Positions 35,399 to 48,200 of a DNA stretch of 64,000 nt are shown here, in pieces. Source of the DNA: Litoditis marina (taxonomy: Eukaryota; Nematoda; Chromadorea; Rhabditida; Rhabditidae); assembly GCA_964036275.1 (NCBI GenBank), contig OZ038433.1, positions 26,457,485 to 26,521,484 on the forward strand, given 5' to 3'. The translations under genes and the position numbers were made by a program. Position 1 is the stretch's first letter; each line of letters begins with the position of its first letter. A model generated the notes under the pieces. The model was not told where the DNA came from and searched no databases. It was given only the letters and a program-made list of their open reading frames with translations.

Positions 35399-35745
35399 CG
35401 CCCCCCCACTTTAGTTGGGTCCCACCCCCCCCCCCCCCCGTAGCACTTCAACCCCCCACCCAAGCTAAAACCTGAAAATCTAAGAGAGTGGGGGGGGGGT
35501 CAAAATTCAACTTCGACATTTACTATTTAGGTCGGCGGGGGGGGGGGGGTAGAACTTCAATGGTGGGGGGTCAAACTTCAACGAGTGGGGGGCTGAACTT
35601 CAATACCGGAAATGTTTACTTTTCAGCCCCCACCCTCAAACTTTGTATTGCAGGTGATAAATTGAATTATCACCCCCCGGTAAGGGGGGGGGGGGTCAAA
35701 CTACAATTCCCTAAACACAATACAAATTCAGAAAGGTGGGGGGTA
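35399..35745. repeat. C-run/G-run rich repeat block
   Basis: Runs of 7-17 C (35401-35458), then of 8-13 G (35490-35745), are joined by repeated GGGGTCAAA(C/A)TTCAA modules. Several modules alternate strand, so the block looks like an expanded palindrome next to the MITE at 35306. Confidence 0.75.
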
Positions 35746-36114
35746 AAAAGTCATTGTTCAACAGCGGGATATCGCAACTTACACTTAGTCTGTTTTGGAA
35801 TGTGCGAAACTCTATATAACTTGTTTACTTTTGTATTTGACTTAGATCAGCATTTCAATAACAAACTGACTTGTATGTTCACCAGAAGAAAAAAACCCTG
35901 GTAGATTGGCCACTGTTCATGGCGGTGCCTCCATTGACCTTCTCTGTACATTGTTGGTGCTCTTGTCTCGAGTACTGCCTGTTCTGTTCTGCTTATCGAA
36001 TCCTATGACAAGCGAGTTGCGCAACTGCTCGAAAAGGAAAGAGCCGCCCTTTATTGGCCGGGCCCCATGCTGATACCATTTATGATTTCGGTTACAACAT
36101 AACTGTTTCAGGGC

Positions 36115-36212
36115 AAGAGAGAGAGAGAGAGAGAGATAGAGAGAGAGAAAGAGAGAGAGAGAGAGGGGGAGAGCGAGAGGGATGGAGAGAGAACGAGAGA
36201 GAGAGGAATAAT
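36115..36212. repeat. (GA)n array
   Basis: Last large purine array of the window; none of comparable size occurs in the gene-dense half. Confidence 0.9.
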
Positions 36213-37311
36213 CAGAATAAGCACCAGAATGATACATTCGTTATGGTGAGTGTAAAGTTTATAACAAAAATACTTCCAATCAGCGTCGACCTAAATATGT
36301 CTTTCCTTACGGGAACCAACACGTCATTTTGTGAACCGCGACTAAATTTCGTTAAAAAGGAGCCTGACCGCCATAGCACCCTCCACAATAGATAGCATGC
36401 ATTTGAGCCTTCAAGATGAGGAGCGAACCAATCTTTGTTGTAGTTTGATCTGCATTCCCGCCACCATCTTCTGGCAACAACGAACCCACAAACTGTTGCA
36501 TATTACAAGAAGTTTTCTTTTTCGTGAGTTCGTTCAAACAGTTGCCACATTCAGTTCGGAGTGAAACATAACTAAGTACAGGCTTTCAATTACTCCGCTC
36601 ATCGTTACCATTTTCAGCTAGGAAAACATGTCTGTGTCTCACACAGCTTGCCGATTCTTGTGAGCGGGAAAAAGTGCATAATTAGTCTATATCTCAACTG
36701 TCTACAGTAACCGAAATCCAGTAATTAGTTCATGGATGTGTGAGCGCGCGCAGCTGTTTGCTGGTTAGATTGCGTCACCATACAACATGTAGCGATGATA
36801 GTACGCTTGAACGGACAAGCCGCTCCATTATCTATTGTATTTAGACTAATTACCCGGTATGGTAACTGTATGGGTGGGCCGGCAAATTACATGTCGTGCC
36901 ACTGAATTGCACTACAAATCGAACACGTATTATTATGTATTATAAACCTTACAAGATGAAAAATAAAACATGTAAAATTAACGAGAATAGTTGAGGACAT
37001 CGTGAATATGGATTGCATGCAAAAATAACTAGAACCCGCATTGGGAATCGGGGTGATATCCGAAACTAGAATGCATTCTTCTATCACAATAAAAATACCA
37101 ATACGAAGAAAAAAGAAAATTAAAATTATGGGCAGCATTTTAGAACAACTATGTATTGCAGAATAAAAATAGTATAACAAAACGAATCACGGTAAGGTAG
37201 AAATATGAAACGCACCATTTTCTTGGAACAGAAATTAAACATATAGTTAGTGATACGAAAGTGACTGATCGAATGAGGTACTGTAATTGTGCACCGCCTC
37301 ATACTAAAGGA

Positions 37312-40300
37312 CTAGTCTTCGCGATGACGTTCGCCGGGATTCAGTCCCAATCGGCGCATCTCGTCTTCTATGTCATGCAGATTCCTTTCCAACATCTCCA
37401 CCTCTTCAAGACGTCCAGCGTCAGCCGCTTGCGACAGATATCTGGAATTAGCCAAAAACAGCTTGAATCACAGCAGAAAAGTAATCTACACACAGGAGTA
37501 TTGTATAGTCTGTTTCACCAATCGATGTACGACTACAGTAATCCGTCAATTATTCAAGGGGGTGTTTTCTAATGAAAAAGTCAAAACTTTGGTTTCAAAT
37601 TTTCAGAGTTAGTAGTAGTAAACATGCAGAAGACCTATATCATCATTTTGAGGAGCTCTGAACACTCTAATATACCAAACTTTCACCTGGAAGAGGTAGC
37701 AGATTACTGTAGAGGGTTATACTCAGACCATTGGCTGTTAATTACAAATTCGCGTTTGGTCGGAACAGTATTGCAACAAATCTAGAGATATATTGCGCCC
37801 CGAAGAGACGTCAGACGACGAGGGGAAAAATCAATGTCTATGACAGCCACGCTGTATAAACAGTTATTTACTGTTTTGCAACGACGCTTGTTCTGAGTAA
37901 GTGGGTGGAACAAACTATAGCCGTTCTTGAGTTCACGAAAATGCATATGCGCATCCGTTTCTGTGAAATTTATTGCAGGTAAATTAGAATGCAAATAGTC
38001 ACGTAAAGCATTCTGATGAGACTAATGAGACATTGTGCACGTTGTCATTGCACGTTTTTCAGTTCTACTGTGTTTAACATCTTTCACGTAACTGTGTAAT
38101 TGACTAACAGTATAATACACGGTACAATATACGGTCGATCGACAAAGAACAACATACCCTTTGATGATCTCACATTGCTCGAACAGAGGGTGAACCATGT
38201 CCTCTTCTTCCATGAACGGATTATAACTCCGGCAACAACGTATAAAATAAAAAAAAGTTCACAATTCTGAAGCTCATGCTCAACATATTTGCTTTTTCTA
38301 CGTTATCTGCTCCCAGCAGTTCAGGACCAATATTGTTACCAATATACTTTCACAATACTATCGCCTATTAGAGAATGCTCTCGCACATGGAATAGTAGGT
38401 TGTAGGTGAAACGCGGTGCGCTAAACTAATTCAAATTGCCAACCAGCCAGAAATTGGGTACGTTTGGGATTTGATGCGCATGCGCTGGCACTAAGCAGAA
38501 GCACTACAAACTTGGCTCATTTCAAATATGATTCGTGGCCACATTCATTCAAAATACGCTAAAAAAGAGGGTAGTTGTCCAAATTCCCCCAATCTGGTTT
38601 CCCCTTAGGTTCCCAAATTTCCCAAGTTGTGAGCATGGAAACATACTGTGTCTGCTGAGGAGTCCATCCCTCGTCCACCTGTTTTCTCTCCAATCTTCGT
38701 GTATTCGCCGGAGAAAGGGACCGAGTGCGAGAAGAAACAGCCGTCGTGGTGGGAGACGACTATAAAACATCATATTCACTGTGAAACAGGGCTAAGTGGA
38801 CAAAACTAAAATCGATCTTTTCTGCCAAAAGGGTGGTCGATCGTAACTGTGTGAACAACCAAACTGAAGCACCTCCCCGCTGAATGTTCAGAGCAATAAA
38901 ATAGTTTACTGTTGAGGAGGGCTGTGACTATTCTCAGAAGAAGGAACCCGTCGTTCTATATAGATGCATGAACATCATTATTTTGCATTGAAAATTGGCT
39001 GACTCTCCCGATAGTAGCGAAAAAGTATAGAGTTTTTCGAAATTTCCTCACTATTTGGATAACTTTACTAGACTATGGGCGTACCGTGAGTTTGTGCTGT
39101 TTCTCGCTCAGCTGCGCCAGCCGGGCGTGTTCTATTTGGCTGGCTATTTCCTCCTTGTGTCTTTCCACCAGTTGAGAATACTGTTCCGCATTCGGCAGTG
39201 ATGTCATACCGGATAGAACTGTCTACAAATCAGAATATGAGAGCAGATGTAATATGTTGCGGCGAATTGTACCGATTCTGACCACGAATAAACTATTACA
39301 TTGCATTGTATTGTATAGAAGGAAAAATAGGCACATCTCAGTGGTCTTATTCACAACGCTCAAATCTATTTCTGACTATATCTCTAAACGTTTTCTTTGT
39401 TGAGTCCTGGTAATGTATCGAGTGTTTTGCCTCTATCAATCGATACACTGAGACTATAAAAGCTATTGGATAACATATGTCTTATAACTCGTTATTTAAA
39501 ATTTGTTGAATTAGCCTTCTTGGCAAATGAGGAATACGAATCAGTTAGCACTATTTGCACCAAACGTATACAAAAATAAAATTAAATACGTTGTGTATCC
39601 CTTTTAAGTGAAATCTCTACATCCAACCGGCTAGACCAACCTGAAGCGTGCTGACAGCCACAAATCTAATATTCTTCCGCAGCTGGGCTTCTTTGAGGCC
39701 ACAAGATGTAGATTCCACCTCGGATACGATATTTTTGCTGAAAAAATCTGAGAAATTTAGGACTCACGGTGTGCTTTGCTTGGGGAATCTCATTTTGATT
39801 GAAACTGATTGTTCCAATGAACTGATTTTGAATAGTTTTCTGTAGTTATTTGCACCAATTCATAGAGATGTCACTGATGGAAGTAAACGATATAATAAAG
39901 TGTGCTAAAAATATCGAAGCAGCATTCTCCAAGCTACCTACACCAACTTTCTCCGGAGATCAGAAAAAAAAGTACAGTGACTGCACGAGAACTAAACCTC
40001 AAAATATCGATTTCTTTTTGCTTCATGAAAATCTTCTGTCGCACAACTTCGGCGGCCTTCAAGGTGTACATCGTCTCTCCATTGCTAAAAAATATTCGGC
40101 ATTTCCTTTGAACTACGGTGTGAATCATACGTTTACGTGATCCTTGACTGTAACTCTGTAACCAACTGACGTTCAGGAAACCCCTCAATACAGTCATTTT
40201 CTACGGTTCAGATCGAAAGGGAAACAGCCGAAAACCCGCCAAACCACTAAGTCAAAACAGTTCAAGAAAAAAAATCCACTTTGCGTTTACATGATGTGAT

Positions 40301-43300
40301 GTTCCTTTCAAATATGGTTAAACTTGCTCAATTCAAAGAAGGACGATTATGTGGACCAATCCTCCACATAATCGTCTAACTTTAAGTGGGAAAAACAGCA
40401 GGTTATTGAATATTTTGGCTTTGCACTTTGCTCATGATAATATCAAAAAAAAGCATAGAAAACGATCTCACTTGATACTGGATGCCATGCGTGCATAGGT
40501 GGGCGCCATAGTGGTCACATCTGAGAGCAGTCCATCCAGGGTGGAGTACTGCTCGGCGAGCGCGGGAGCCACTCGCTGCTCCATCATCTCCTCCCTGCGA
40601 CGAAGATCCGTCAGACACGAAGAACACAGTCGAAGGCACTCGGAGGCGTCCTGATTAGAGGAAAATGATGACGAAGAAGAAGAGAACTATGTAATATATC
40701 TGAATCTATTATAGGATATGTGAAGTTTCCTTTCACTCAAGTAAAGCTTCCTTCCCCAAGTTTCTGGATTGGTTAGAAAATTACTTAGTGGGGACCAACA
40801 ATCTAGCTTATCCCATAAGGAATGTTTATCTCCTCAAACTACCTAACCGACCCTATCCCATTTCCCATCTATGGGTCGCGCTTTCGAATTCCGACCTACG
40901 GAAAACAGCAGTTGTACGGGTTCACCCTTTCAGAAACAGTATTGCATCGCTCTTTTGACTACACCCGAACACATTAGCTGATTCGTTTGATATAAAAAAA
41001 GGTGGGGGTTCATTTTTCGCTGACAAAAAGATACGTATTCTCAAACTGGAGACATCCGAATTCAAAATTGTGCTCATTCTGAGCACCGGACTTCACAAAA
41101 GAGCTTTCTTTCGAAAAAGAACTACAAAGTGAGCCATTCGGCCGAAATGCGCATAAACGGGAGGGAGTGGTTGCACCTGTTGCAATAGGGAGCCGAGACT
41201 GACTTCCGATCCGTCCGAGTTGAGTCTGTTCACCGCCCCCTCCAGCAACATCTTCATTCGTTCCGTGGTCTTCTGGGTGACCTCCAGAAGCCTCCGTCCA
41301 CTTGACGGCGACGTCTTTCCGTTCAATTGTTCCGTCGTCTCCTGATTCTCCATCTCTGCAGCTAACGCCGGGTTCGTCAATTTTCCTACAAAAATATATA
41401 TAAGTATAAGGAAATGTACATTGCCTTACAGAAACAACACCCACCCACGAAAGAGATACGTGTGAGCCACGCTGCAGACAGCTCAAATTAGGCTAAAACG
41501 GCGTAAAAACGTATGAACAACTCAAACTCCGCGTATTGTTTTCAGTTGCAGTCGACTGCAGGCTGCAGGGACATAAAACCAATACACTTATTTTCCATTC
41601 GAGAACTACGACTGCCAAAGCAACAAACAGCATGTGAACAAGTATGAGCGTAGCCTTATATGGTAAGGTACAGGTGCGATACCCCGATTATCTGGACTGA
41701 GGGCACCTATAGCTTTTTAAATTGTTTATGATGGAGATGTTCAACTCTTCAAACCCTTAACCCAAACTATACCATCTATGCGGAAAGATATACTAGTCAA
41801 CTAACTGGCACTTAGGAAGGAGAGGAACCGGCTGCACTGGTGGCACATGACCCTTCCGCACAGTCGACAGTGGTGGCGCCGTCTGGTCAGACCGAACTTG
41901 GCCGCGCAGGAACGACACACGGGATACTCGGAGTCCGACGACCACGGGACCACTTCTCGCTCGAATTCTGGAAGGAAGGGAAATATTAAGGACGATTGTG
42001 GTTGGAACATACCTTAACTGCTTTACCCAAGAACACACACCAGTAAGGTTTGACTTTTCGACAAAAAAAGTCGGTTTTTAGATTCAAACACGCGAAAATC
42101 AACAATTTTGCATCAAAATTAGACAAATTTTCACGTTTTCGGCAAAAAGGTATCCCATTTTGTGATTTTTTCTGACTAATCGGTTGAATTTGCTGGAGTA
42201 TGCCAAAGAAGTCGGCAAATAACGTGAATGGGTTTACTTTCTGCACAATTTTGTGGTTTTCACGAAAATCAACATTGATACGGATCACCGATAGAAGATT
42301 ATGACCCAAGTTCTCTACCAGTTGAAATCGTCTCATCCAAAAAGACACAACTACCACGCGTAGATATAATTACGACCAGTAATTGACCTCCATGTCAACC
42401 AACCTTTTCTCTTGGTAGAATCAGCTGGATACTCGTTTATCAGGCGGTCCAGACGTATTATCAGCATGTTGGTACGAACGGCACTTTCATTCACAGACGA
42501 GTCCCGGCAGGAAAGAAAGAGATCATGATGTGATCGCGTCACTCCTGCAAACAATAATAGAAAAAAAACGCCAATGAAGAAACCAGACAACAACTACCGA
42601 AAACTACCTAAAATTATATGTCCTCCGAGCAACGCATCACATCTATGCCCACGATCATGGGACACCCAGCTGGTAGAATGCAGCGAACCAGCCAAAGGTT
42701 ATGCCGTGTGAATCAGAAAATTTTCGTAAAATATTCAAGCTTGACGTACTTTAATCGAAATACTTGTTTATTTTCGAGGGTTGTTAACCTTTTTGATGTA
42801 GGTCAAATGTACCTATACAAAAATATACTAACTGACCAATCTGCGGTCGGATAGGAGGAGGGCGAATAGCGGTCGGTTGGGGGCGAGCCCGTTCCTGGAC
42901 CTTTTCCTGAACCGAACTCGCATAGGACGCTAGATCGGCCACACTCGAAGAGACACCCAGGTTCACCTGAGAGAAACATCGAATTTACATATAATAGCTC
43001 AACGCATACGTTGAGTGACTTGGTTGCACACATGAATAATTGAAATTCAGGTATTTTAGTTGCACAACCAGCCAAGCTACAAAACAATGTGGGATATTTG
43101 GTTTTCACCAGTAAAGGGCGACTATTGATTGAATTCGGGTAGTTCAAAATCCCGATTTGCAGGAAAAGTGAGTGATTCAATGAAGCATCTAAAAAAGTCG
43201 TCCTACGTTTGGCTCAATTCACCCATGGTAGAGGCAACATACAAAACTTTTTCTAATGATTTTGTATTTTGAAATTTTTAAGTTCGATGGCTCGAGATTC

Positions 43301-44486
43301 TCCATATTTTCCATTGTTCACTACTCTAACACACCCTTGACTACAGCAATGCAGTCAGTTGCAATCGATTTTTTTCGATTTGCATGCGCACCATCAGTTA
43401 CCACTTATCATACCGAAAACATGCGATTCGGGCAATTTTCCAAAAACAATAAAATTTGTTCACACAGGCACATTCTTAAGTGAAAACCTATCCAAATAAG
43501 ACGAACTGTTCAAATCAAACCTACTTGAGCCAAGTCTACACTCATTTTCGCATCCAATTTCCGCATTCCACGCTTAGCCCTATCGAATAAACCTGAAAAC
43601 ATGTGGGCTCTCGAATGAATGAATATATTTTATTCTCAAGTTAAAGTCTCCGTAGAAAACAAAAAGAACTTCACATTGGTGGTGGAATGTAGATACAGTC
43701 AACATCGTTCTTACAGTACACATTCTTACTTTCCGATGACTGCCATGTAATGCAAACTCAAACTGTGCTGAAAATATGCTGAAATTTATGTAGTCCTACT
43801 GTAGGACTCTCTCTAGGAAAGAAATAACTTAGATCTACCTTTTACATTTCTGACCACCCCGTCGGTCATATCTGCGGCTGCCCCATTTTCCGGATGTGTC
43901 GATTCCACGTGGGACTGGAGAGAGGGGAAATCCCCCAGATCTATCATGCAGAATGGACAGATGAAGCCCTGTAATAGAGCACAATTACAACGAGTTCCTC
44001 CCTTACTCGGGTATTTTGCATTTTGCTACACATCAGTTAACCATACCCGGTTTGGAACCTGTTTGTCAACCACTTGGTAACCGCATATTTCTTCCAAGGG
44101 GCACTGTGAAACCGGGTTACAAGGTTACTAGCAAAGTGGTTAACAGGTGTGGTTGCCTTGTGGGATTGGCAACATTAATGTCTGTCAGCACATTTTTTTC
44201 TCGAGGAAGCCTCATACTGCTGTTAGTGACAGCCGATCGCGTCGCAACCAAACGTGACAGCAAGGAAGGGTTAACATTAAACAAAGGCAAATAATAACAC
44301 CTCTCTGATAATAGTCGTTTTCCACTAATTGAGGGTTTCAGTATTAGTGTACTCAAAAAGGAGTTTGGATAACAACAATCAAGGAGAACTAGGGGGCGCA
44401 GTTGGCTGCTCGCTTAATCTGTCAATTACTCACACTCAACCCCAGTGGTTATAAGAAACACATACCTGTCTCACAAGTTCAGTCAT
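37312..44486 (-). CDS. rabs-5: Rabenosyn-5 (Rab5 effector, FYVE protein), 528 aa
   Basis: Thirteen exons (minus order): 44466-44486, 43839-43968, 43525-43592, 42837-42966, 42404-42544, 41806-41967, 41177-41385, 40472-40650, 39641-39737, 39085-39222, 38647-38759, 38158-38226, 37312-37441. All phases agree. Residues 8-32 form a C2H2 finger (C11, C14, H27, H32). GVTRSHHDLF lies near 117. The FYVE domain starts with WSSD (172-175), C181/C184, RRHHCRLCG (193-201), C205/C208, and closes with C296/C299 after a ~70-residue insert. Next come a Rab-binding helical stretch (about 340-425), a Ser/Arg linker, NPF (465-467), HPLFEQ, and a C-terminal Rab5-binding hairpin (LEEVEMLERNLHDIEDEMRR). By family knowledge it binds PI3P and Rab5, acting with VPS-45 in early-endosome fusion and with EH-domain proteins in recycling. 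Intron 40651-41176 splits the FYVE domain. Confidence 0.92.
40318..40392. repeat. AAAGAAGGACGATTATG palindrome in rabs-5 intron
   Basis: CAAAGAAGGACGATTATGTG and CACATAATCGTCTAACTTTA are inverted around TGGACCAATCC. It is related to the larger element at 49571-49700 and lies in the intron between exons 8 and 9. Confidence 0.65.
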
Positions 44487-45250
44487 CTTCTAGGATTCAA
44501 ATGTTCTCTACCTAGTCGACTTCATCTGTAGAAAATATCACATTCTTTTCACAGTACTACATAGCGCATTTTTCAGTTGAGAGCTATCCAAAAACAAGAA
44601 AATATAGCTTCGATAACGAGATGGATTTCTACCAAAAAATAAACACTTAGAAAACGAAACAGATGAAAATTTATTACAAAAGTAAGCATTCAAACTTTCG
44701 ATCGAAAACAAGAGGTGACAACTTAAATGAATATAACGAAGCCAACCCAACATAAATGCTAGGTGTAGATTACCCGAGAACATAAAGCTGAGCACTTACT
44801 TGCTAGAAACGGGTCAGGCTCTTCTAAACTGAACTCAAATAAACAGACATAACTCAACATTATAGTAAACAGAAATTTCCTCAAAACCATCGGAGATCGT
44901 AGTAATCACGTTATTATCCGTGATTGTAAGGAAATTCCTGAGTATATTACGACGTAATAAAAAGTCAAACAAGGGCATTGCGAGAAAAAATGTGTTCGAT
45001 TCATTGACACGGCTGGAAACAACACAATAATAAGATAGTGGTTTCGGACAATGTCGAGAAAACATGAAACAACGTAAATCAGTATAAAATGTGAAAACAA
45101 TTTCAAAATGGAAACAATATTTGAAACATTTATCCGAGATATAATCGTATCCCGTTAAGTTCGCTTTAGCAAGACGTAAAAATACTAATTGAAACCGGAA
45201 TGCCGCGTAAAATGAGCAGTACGAGAGGGAGAAACGGTACGTTGCGCATA
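44487..45250. other. Spacer between nuclear receptor 3' end and rabs-5 ATG
   Basis: AT-rich, 764 bp, with no gene. The rabs-5 ATG is preceded at once by CTAGAAG, a possible weak trans-splice acceptor. The two genes are co-directional, but the spacing is much longer than the ~100 bp usual in nematode operons. Confidence 0.4.
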
Positions 45251-48200
45251 TTAATCGATCGAAAGTCCGTAGACATCGTCCAGAATCTTGTCATAGTCGA
45301 ACAATTCGAAGATTCGAATCAAATGATAGTTCTCTGCCGTTTTCTCCACTGCTGACTGAAAAGTGTCCCGTTCAAACCGTTGTTCAAAAAGTACAGCAGA
45401 AATGCAGTTAAAAAAATGAGGAAAACCCGTCCAAGTCGTCATTGAAAACTCGAAAGATAAGTGTTTTGAAAAGACTTAATGTCTGAATGAGATCAGAAAT
45501 TAGCCTCAAAATATTTCAAAGTGTTTCACACAATACTGTCGGGTGTCGGTCAATTGCACAGTCACGTGGAACGTGTTAAACACACCAGAACTCAGAAACG
45601 TGCAATGAAAAGGTGCACAATTCCTCATTAGAATGCCAACTGTGTGACTAATCAATTCACTTCTAGTGTATTTTCCAGACCAGTAAGAAAACGAAAACGA
45701 CCAACGAACCTGTAGAGTAGGAAGAAGAAGCATAGTGTTTCCAATTCGTTGGCTGCCCTCTTCGATTCCGTGGGCCGCGTAAAAGGCGAACCAATCGCAG
45801 TAGACACGATCTCGGGCGTCCTTCACCAGTCGACGAGTCTTCTCGCTCAAACCGGGAGCTGCTGGAAATCACAGGAGGTTCCGAAATAAACGGACCGCCA
45901 TGTACCCCATAGTTTAATATCAAAAAGCAGCTATCGCTGTATCTGGAGACGAGCATAATGATAATGAGGACACATTCACATAATAGTCATAGGGTTTATT
46001 TACTTCTATACATGAAAAGTCGCGAGACGGCGGTAAATGAAACGAAGCCGAATACAGAATATAGAACGAAAACACTACCAATTCGTAGTAACCAACTTTC
46101 TTGTTGCGCAGCCGAAATGAATAGGGTAAGATGTTTAGATAAAATTTCCAAATTTGCAGAAATGACAGTAATGAATGCCAACTTACATGGATCAAAGAGC
46201 AGAATGGCGACCAGAGCACAGAACTCGACATCTGTTGTGCCCGAATGGAACATGGATCCACACAGTTCTTGCAACGTCTCGCGCAACGGCGCCACGAACA
46301 ATCTACAAACACTGTTCAGAGAGCGGCAAAAAAGAATGATTACGTTTGCACGTTTCATACAATGCTATTCATGATACCCAGATCCATACACCGCAAGGTC
46401 TCTTATGAGATGGAAGGCGAACATATTTTCATGAGAAGTAGGTAGGGGTCGCTAGTTGAAAACTAGCCGATTTCATACAAAACTAGTGGTAATCACACCA
46501 AAAACTAATGGAAATCGCAGTTTTGAACTTTGAACTATTTTGGAGGAATCGCGACTCACCAATGAGAAGAGTGTCGCGAGCTTTCAGGAAAAATGAGAGA
46601 CCTTCGGCGGTGTATGCCCTGATCCTACACTTTTCAAAAACGGATAAGATACATAGCACTGTGTGATTGAGCACGTCCGGTGTAAATAGGTAGGCTCTGT
46701 GTGAATCCGTTCATCCAAGCACTGCCAGAATTGCCCTGTTTTCGACTGTTTATTCAACTGAGCTCATGATTAATTCCAGGTACAAATTAACCAAACGACG
46801 ACTAATAATTTGACTAACACCTGAGTACTTTTTTCTAAACCACAGGGCGGGACAAAGAAACTCACGTCTTGAAAGTGCCTCTATCCATTTTCTTGTTGTT
46901 CAGCTCATTCATGTCGTACTCAATCGAATCAGGATCGTCCAAATCCATGTAAGACCCATCAGCGTGATAAAGTCTGAAAAATGGACAGGTTGGCTCTTCA
47001 ACCCAAGAAACGAACAAGCAAGGATCACGTAACGCCTAAACTCTTCCGATTTACGTCGATGAGGGGCTATTATTTGACTTGAAACTACTTGCAGACAGTA
47101 CCATATAAGGTGTATGCACACAGAGGAACAGAATTTCCAGATTTAGTATACTATGCATGATTATTACGAAAACGGACAATTTTCCCGATATTTGCGAAAA
47201 AGGAAATCCGTGTTCCGATCTTTTCAGCACATTCAGACACACTTACGCACAGCGTTCTCGCCTACAGTAATTTTCGCGATTAAACTTGTATTGAGCTTCG
47301 TCCACGAAGTTTTCGTGGCGGGACACTGTATCCCACTGCAAATTGGGATGGTCAGAGCACTAAATTCGTTGCGTATCGCGCTTATTTTCATGCGAATCAT
47401 ACGCGGAGCATACACTCACAGCAGGCTGGACTCACTCCACAAAAACCGGGACCCCCCTGACCATTTCTATCCGGGACCCTTCTCGCATCGCATTGCAAAC
47501 ACGTAATATGAAGATTTTAATGAAATTTCACAATTGAAAACTACGGGGACCCCCTTTTTCTGTCAAAAAGGTCCGGGACCCACCGGACAATACGAGGCAT
47601 TGTGAGTGTATGACGCGGAGTGTTTAAAAACAAGGACCCGAGTTCTTTATTTGTTAGAGCTGATGTCGAGAACGCTGTGTACGGCAATATGCTTGCAGAG
47701 GCAGGGGGCTAACTTTGCTACAACATAAATTCTTATATTACATACCTATTCGTCTGAAGACCTCCGGCACGCATTGTGTTGTAGTATTTCTCCAAGATTG
47801 AGAACGAAACCGACAAATGTTTCATGAGCGCGACCTTAATAGATAAATTCTGATGGACTAGAAGATGAACTTTTTAGTAGCACTAATATACTTTTTTAAA
47901 CATATTCTTGCGTTTAACGAAATCTTAATCAAAACGTTGTTCAACAATCAATTGACAAGGCAGTCTTGCTACGGTTGTGATGAAAACACATACCTTATCA
48001 TCAATAGTCAGCTTCGGAAACGGATGAACAGAGTTGAGGAATTCCACATAGAAACCAATCTCCACACGAATATTCATACGAACACGACTGGGAAATTTCG
48101 AGGGTTTCGAGACCTGAAGCAATGATTAAGTGTACTACCCCTCGTATGAGAGTGGTTGGATTCATTATCTATACGTATTCCAGTCGCGGTTGCTCACTGG

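Larger units (their letters stand above)
26607..37311. other. 10.7-kb stretch with no complete gene
   Basis: Repeats as listed, otherwise AT-rich. Isolated coding-like islands at about 27053-27180, 30215-30418 and 31725-31822 could not be assembled into genes. A TATA box (CTATATATACC, about 32311-32321) with GCGTCTCCTC just after it lies in the third GCGTCTC foldback copy. Confidence 0.45.

Noticed and set aside
44016..44294. 92-codon + ORF
   Set aside because: Lies antisense within the first rabs-5 intron, over inverted GGTAACC / CCGGTTT-type repeats.
44486..45251. rabs-5 and the nuclear receptor as a two-gene operon
   Set aside because: Same strand, but a 764-bp spacer and a weak acceptor before the rabs-5 ATG; not typical of nematode operons.
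45958..46374. 138-codon + ORF and 120-130-codon shadow frames
   Set aside because: Antisense or out of frame to the receptor exons 46187-46302 and 45710-45861, whose frame is fixed by domain match and phase.
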